Shown one piece after another: positions 63,077-64,000 of a DNA stretch of 64,000 nucleotides (position 1 is its first letter; each line of letters begins with the position of its first letter). A model generated the notes under the pieces. That model was not told where the DNA came from and searched no databases. It saw nothing but the letters and a program-made list of their open reading frames with translations. Origin of the DNA: Microbacteriaceae bacterium (GTDB taxonomy: Bacteria; Actinomycetota; Actinomycetes; Actinomycetales; Microbacteriaceae); the NCBI GenBank assembly GCA_009780695.1, contig WQZN01000010.1, positions 25,733 to 89,732 on the forward strand, written 5' to 3'. A program made the position numbers and the translations under genes.

Positions 63077-64000
63077 CTACTGGCCCCTGGCGATCTTCTC
63101 CTGCTCAACAGCGTCGGCGCCGAGGGCGTCGTACTGCTCCGAGCCCGGCGCGGCCAGCGGCTGGCCCTTGCCGGTCTGGAAACCGAGCTTGAACGTGTCG
63201 ATCTGGGAGGCGATCTCACCGACGGTCTCGTCCGAGAGCTGGCCGGTCTCACGCAGGGTGTCGAGCACCTTGGTGTTGCGACGCAGGTGGTCGAGCAGCT
63301 CGCTCTCGAAGCGGAGGATGTCCTCAACCGCGATGTCGTCGAGCTTGCCGTTCGTGCCGGCCCAGATCGAGACGACCTGCTCCTCCACGGGGTACGGCGA
63401 GTACTGCGGCTGGCGCAGCAGCTCGGTCAGGCGGGCGCCGCGCTCGAGCTGACGGCGCGAAGCCGCGTCGAGGTCCGAGGCGAACATGGCGAAGGCCTGC
63501 AGCGAGCGGTACTGCGCGAGCTCGAGCTTCAGGGTTCCGGAGACCTTCTTGATGTGCTTGAGCTGCGCATCGCCACCGACACGCGAGACCGAGATGCCGA
63601 CGTCGACCGCCGGGCGCTGGTTCGCGTTGAACAGGTCGGACTGCAGGAAGATCTGGCCGTCGGTGATCGAGATCACGTTGGTCGGGATGTACGCCGAGAC
63701 GTCGTTCGCCTTGGTCTCGATGATCGGAAGGCCGGTCATCGAGCCGTGGCCGAGCTCGTCGGACAGCTTCGCGCAACGCTCGAGCAGACGCGAGTGCAGG
63801 TAGAAGACATCGCCCGGGTAGGCCTCGCGGCCCGGCGGACGGCGCAGCAGGAGCGACACGGCACGGTAGGCCTCGGCCTGCTTGGTCAGGTCGTCGAAGA
63901 TGATCAGGACGTGCTTGCCGCCGTACATCCAGTGCTGGCCGATGGCCGAGCCGGTGTAGGGGGCGAGGTACTTGAAGCCGGCCGGGTCGGAGGCGGGGGC
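63077..64000 (-). CDS. atpA: F-type ATP synthase alpha subunit, 3' part (cut by window edge)
   Basis: The last 308 codons are visible; the frame runs open to the edge ([21 protein letters not shown]...). [52 protein letters not shown] and [10 protein letters not shown] are the catalytic-core signatures of alpha. The P-loop and the N-terminal domain lie beyond the window. The operon continues upstream, presumably with atpH and atpF. Confidence 0.97.
   Translation of the reverse strand, partial: APASDPAGFKYLAPYTGSAIGQHWMYGGKHVLIIFDDLTKQAEAYRAVSLLLRRPPGREAYPGDVFYLHSRLLERCAKLSDELGHGSMTGLPIIETKANDVSAYIPTNVISITDGQIFLQSDLFNANQRPAVDVGISVSRVGGDAQLKHIKKVSGTLKLELAQYRSLQAFAMFASDLDAASRRQLERGARLTELLRQPQYSPYPVEEQVVSIWAGTNGKLDDIAVEDILRFESELLDHLRRNTKVLDTLRETGQLSDETVGEIASQIDTFKLGFQTGKGQPLAAPGSEQYDALGADAVEQEKIARGQ

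Overview
The window is about 70% G+C, densely coded DNA from a Gram-positive actinomycete, most likely a member of the Microbacteriaceae. The support is the actinobacterial gene order nusA-ylxR-infB-rbfA-truB-ribF, the dxr-rseP(rip)-ispG-proS block, atpA-G-D-C, and a very high share of leaderless genes. Many genes carry TANNNT (sometimes CANNNT) exactly 6 or 7 bases before an ATG or GTG start. I found no tRNA, rRNA, CRISPR array, insertion sequence or prophage gene. No gene-free stretch exceeds about 200 bases; the largest are 14063-14263, 21478-21673, 5063-5246, 29401-29584 and 11524-11676.

Layout. 1-9012: a truncated CYTH gene, small enzymes (PIG-L deacetylase, Nudix, GNAT), a very acidic small protein, an SNF2 helicase, a divergent RbsD/FucU-like protein, a GDSL hydrolase, and a LysR regulator divergent from an MFS transporter. 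9151-12956: ROK sugar kinase, ribF, two membrane proteins and truB. 13091-16722: panE-like reductase, a uridine-kinase-like protein divergent from a MutY glycosylase, and a J-domain protein with a NERD-like tail. 16755-21477: rbfA, infB, ylxR and nusA, all on the minus strand. 21674-26820: an ArsR/SRPBCC operon, a small membrane protein flanked by two related hairpins, a luciferase-like monooxygenase, a LOG-family protein and proS. 26884-29400: an RHH/Doc toxin-antitoxin pair, an RNB ribonuclease and a VOC protein.

29585-40609 carries ispG, rseP and dxr, with a five-gene 3-hydroxybutyrate/acetoacetate cassette (dehydrogenase, hydrolase, CoA-transferase A and B, hydrolase) placed between rseP and ispG. 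A DsbA-like protein, a nucleotide-sugar-epimerase-like protein and an FKBP lipoprotein lie nearby. 40700-45258 encodes a secreted lysozyme-like protein, PlsC, OsmC, asparaginase and alanine dehydrogenase. 45245-49665 holds an EssC/EccC-type tandem ATPase with a zinc-ribbon FHA protein and a PP2C phosphatase. 49772-56224 has a HAD phosphatase, a DUF4192 protein and a TetR-controlled heterodimeric ABC exporter. 56272-60301 has an aldo-keto reductase, dipeptidase, ogt-tag repair pair and YaaA. The window ends in atpC-D-G and the 3' part of atpA.

The most distinctive signals are non-coding or lie in degenerate family members. An exactly 60-bp element with three GGATCC-centred palindromes spaced 20 bp apart occurs three times, always between convergent genes. 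The heptamer GGATGCC/GGCATCC recurs about every 500 bp and appears to dictate otherwise rare codons. Several proteins keep a family fold but have lost the hallmark catalytic residue.
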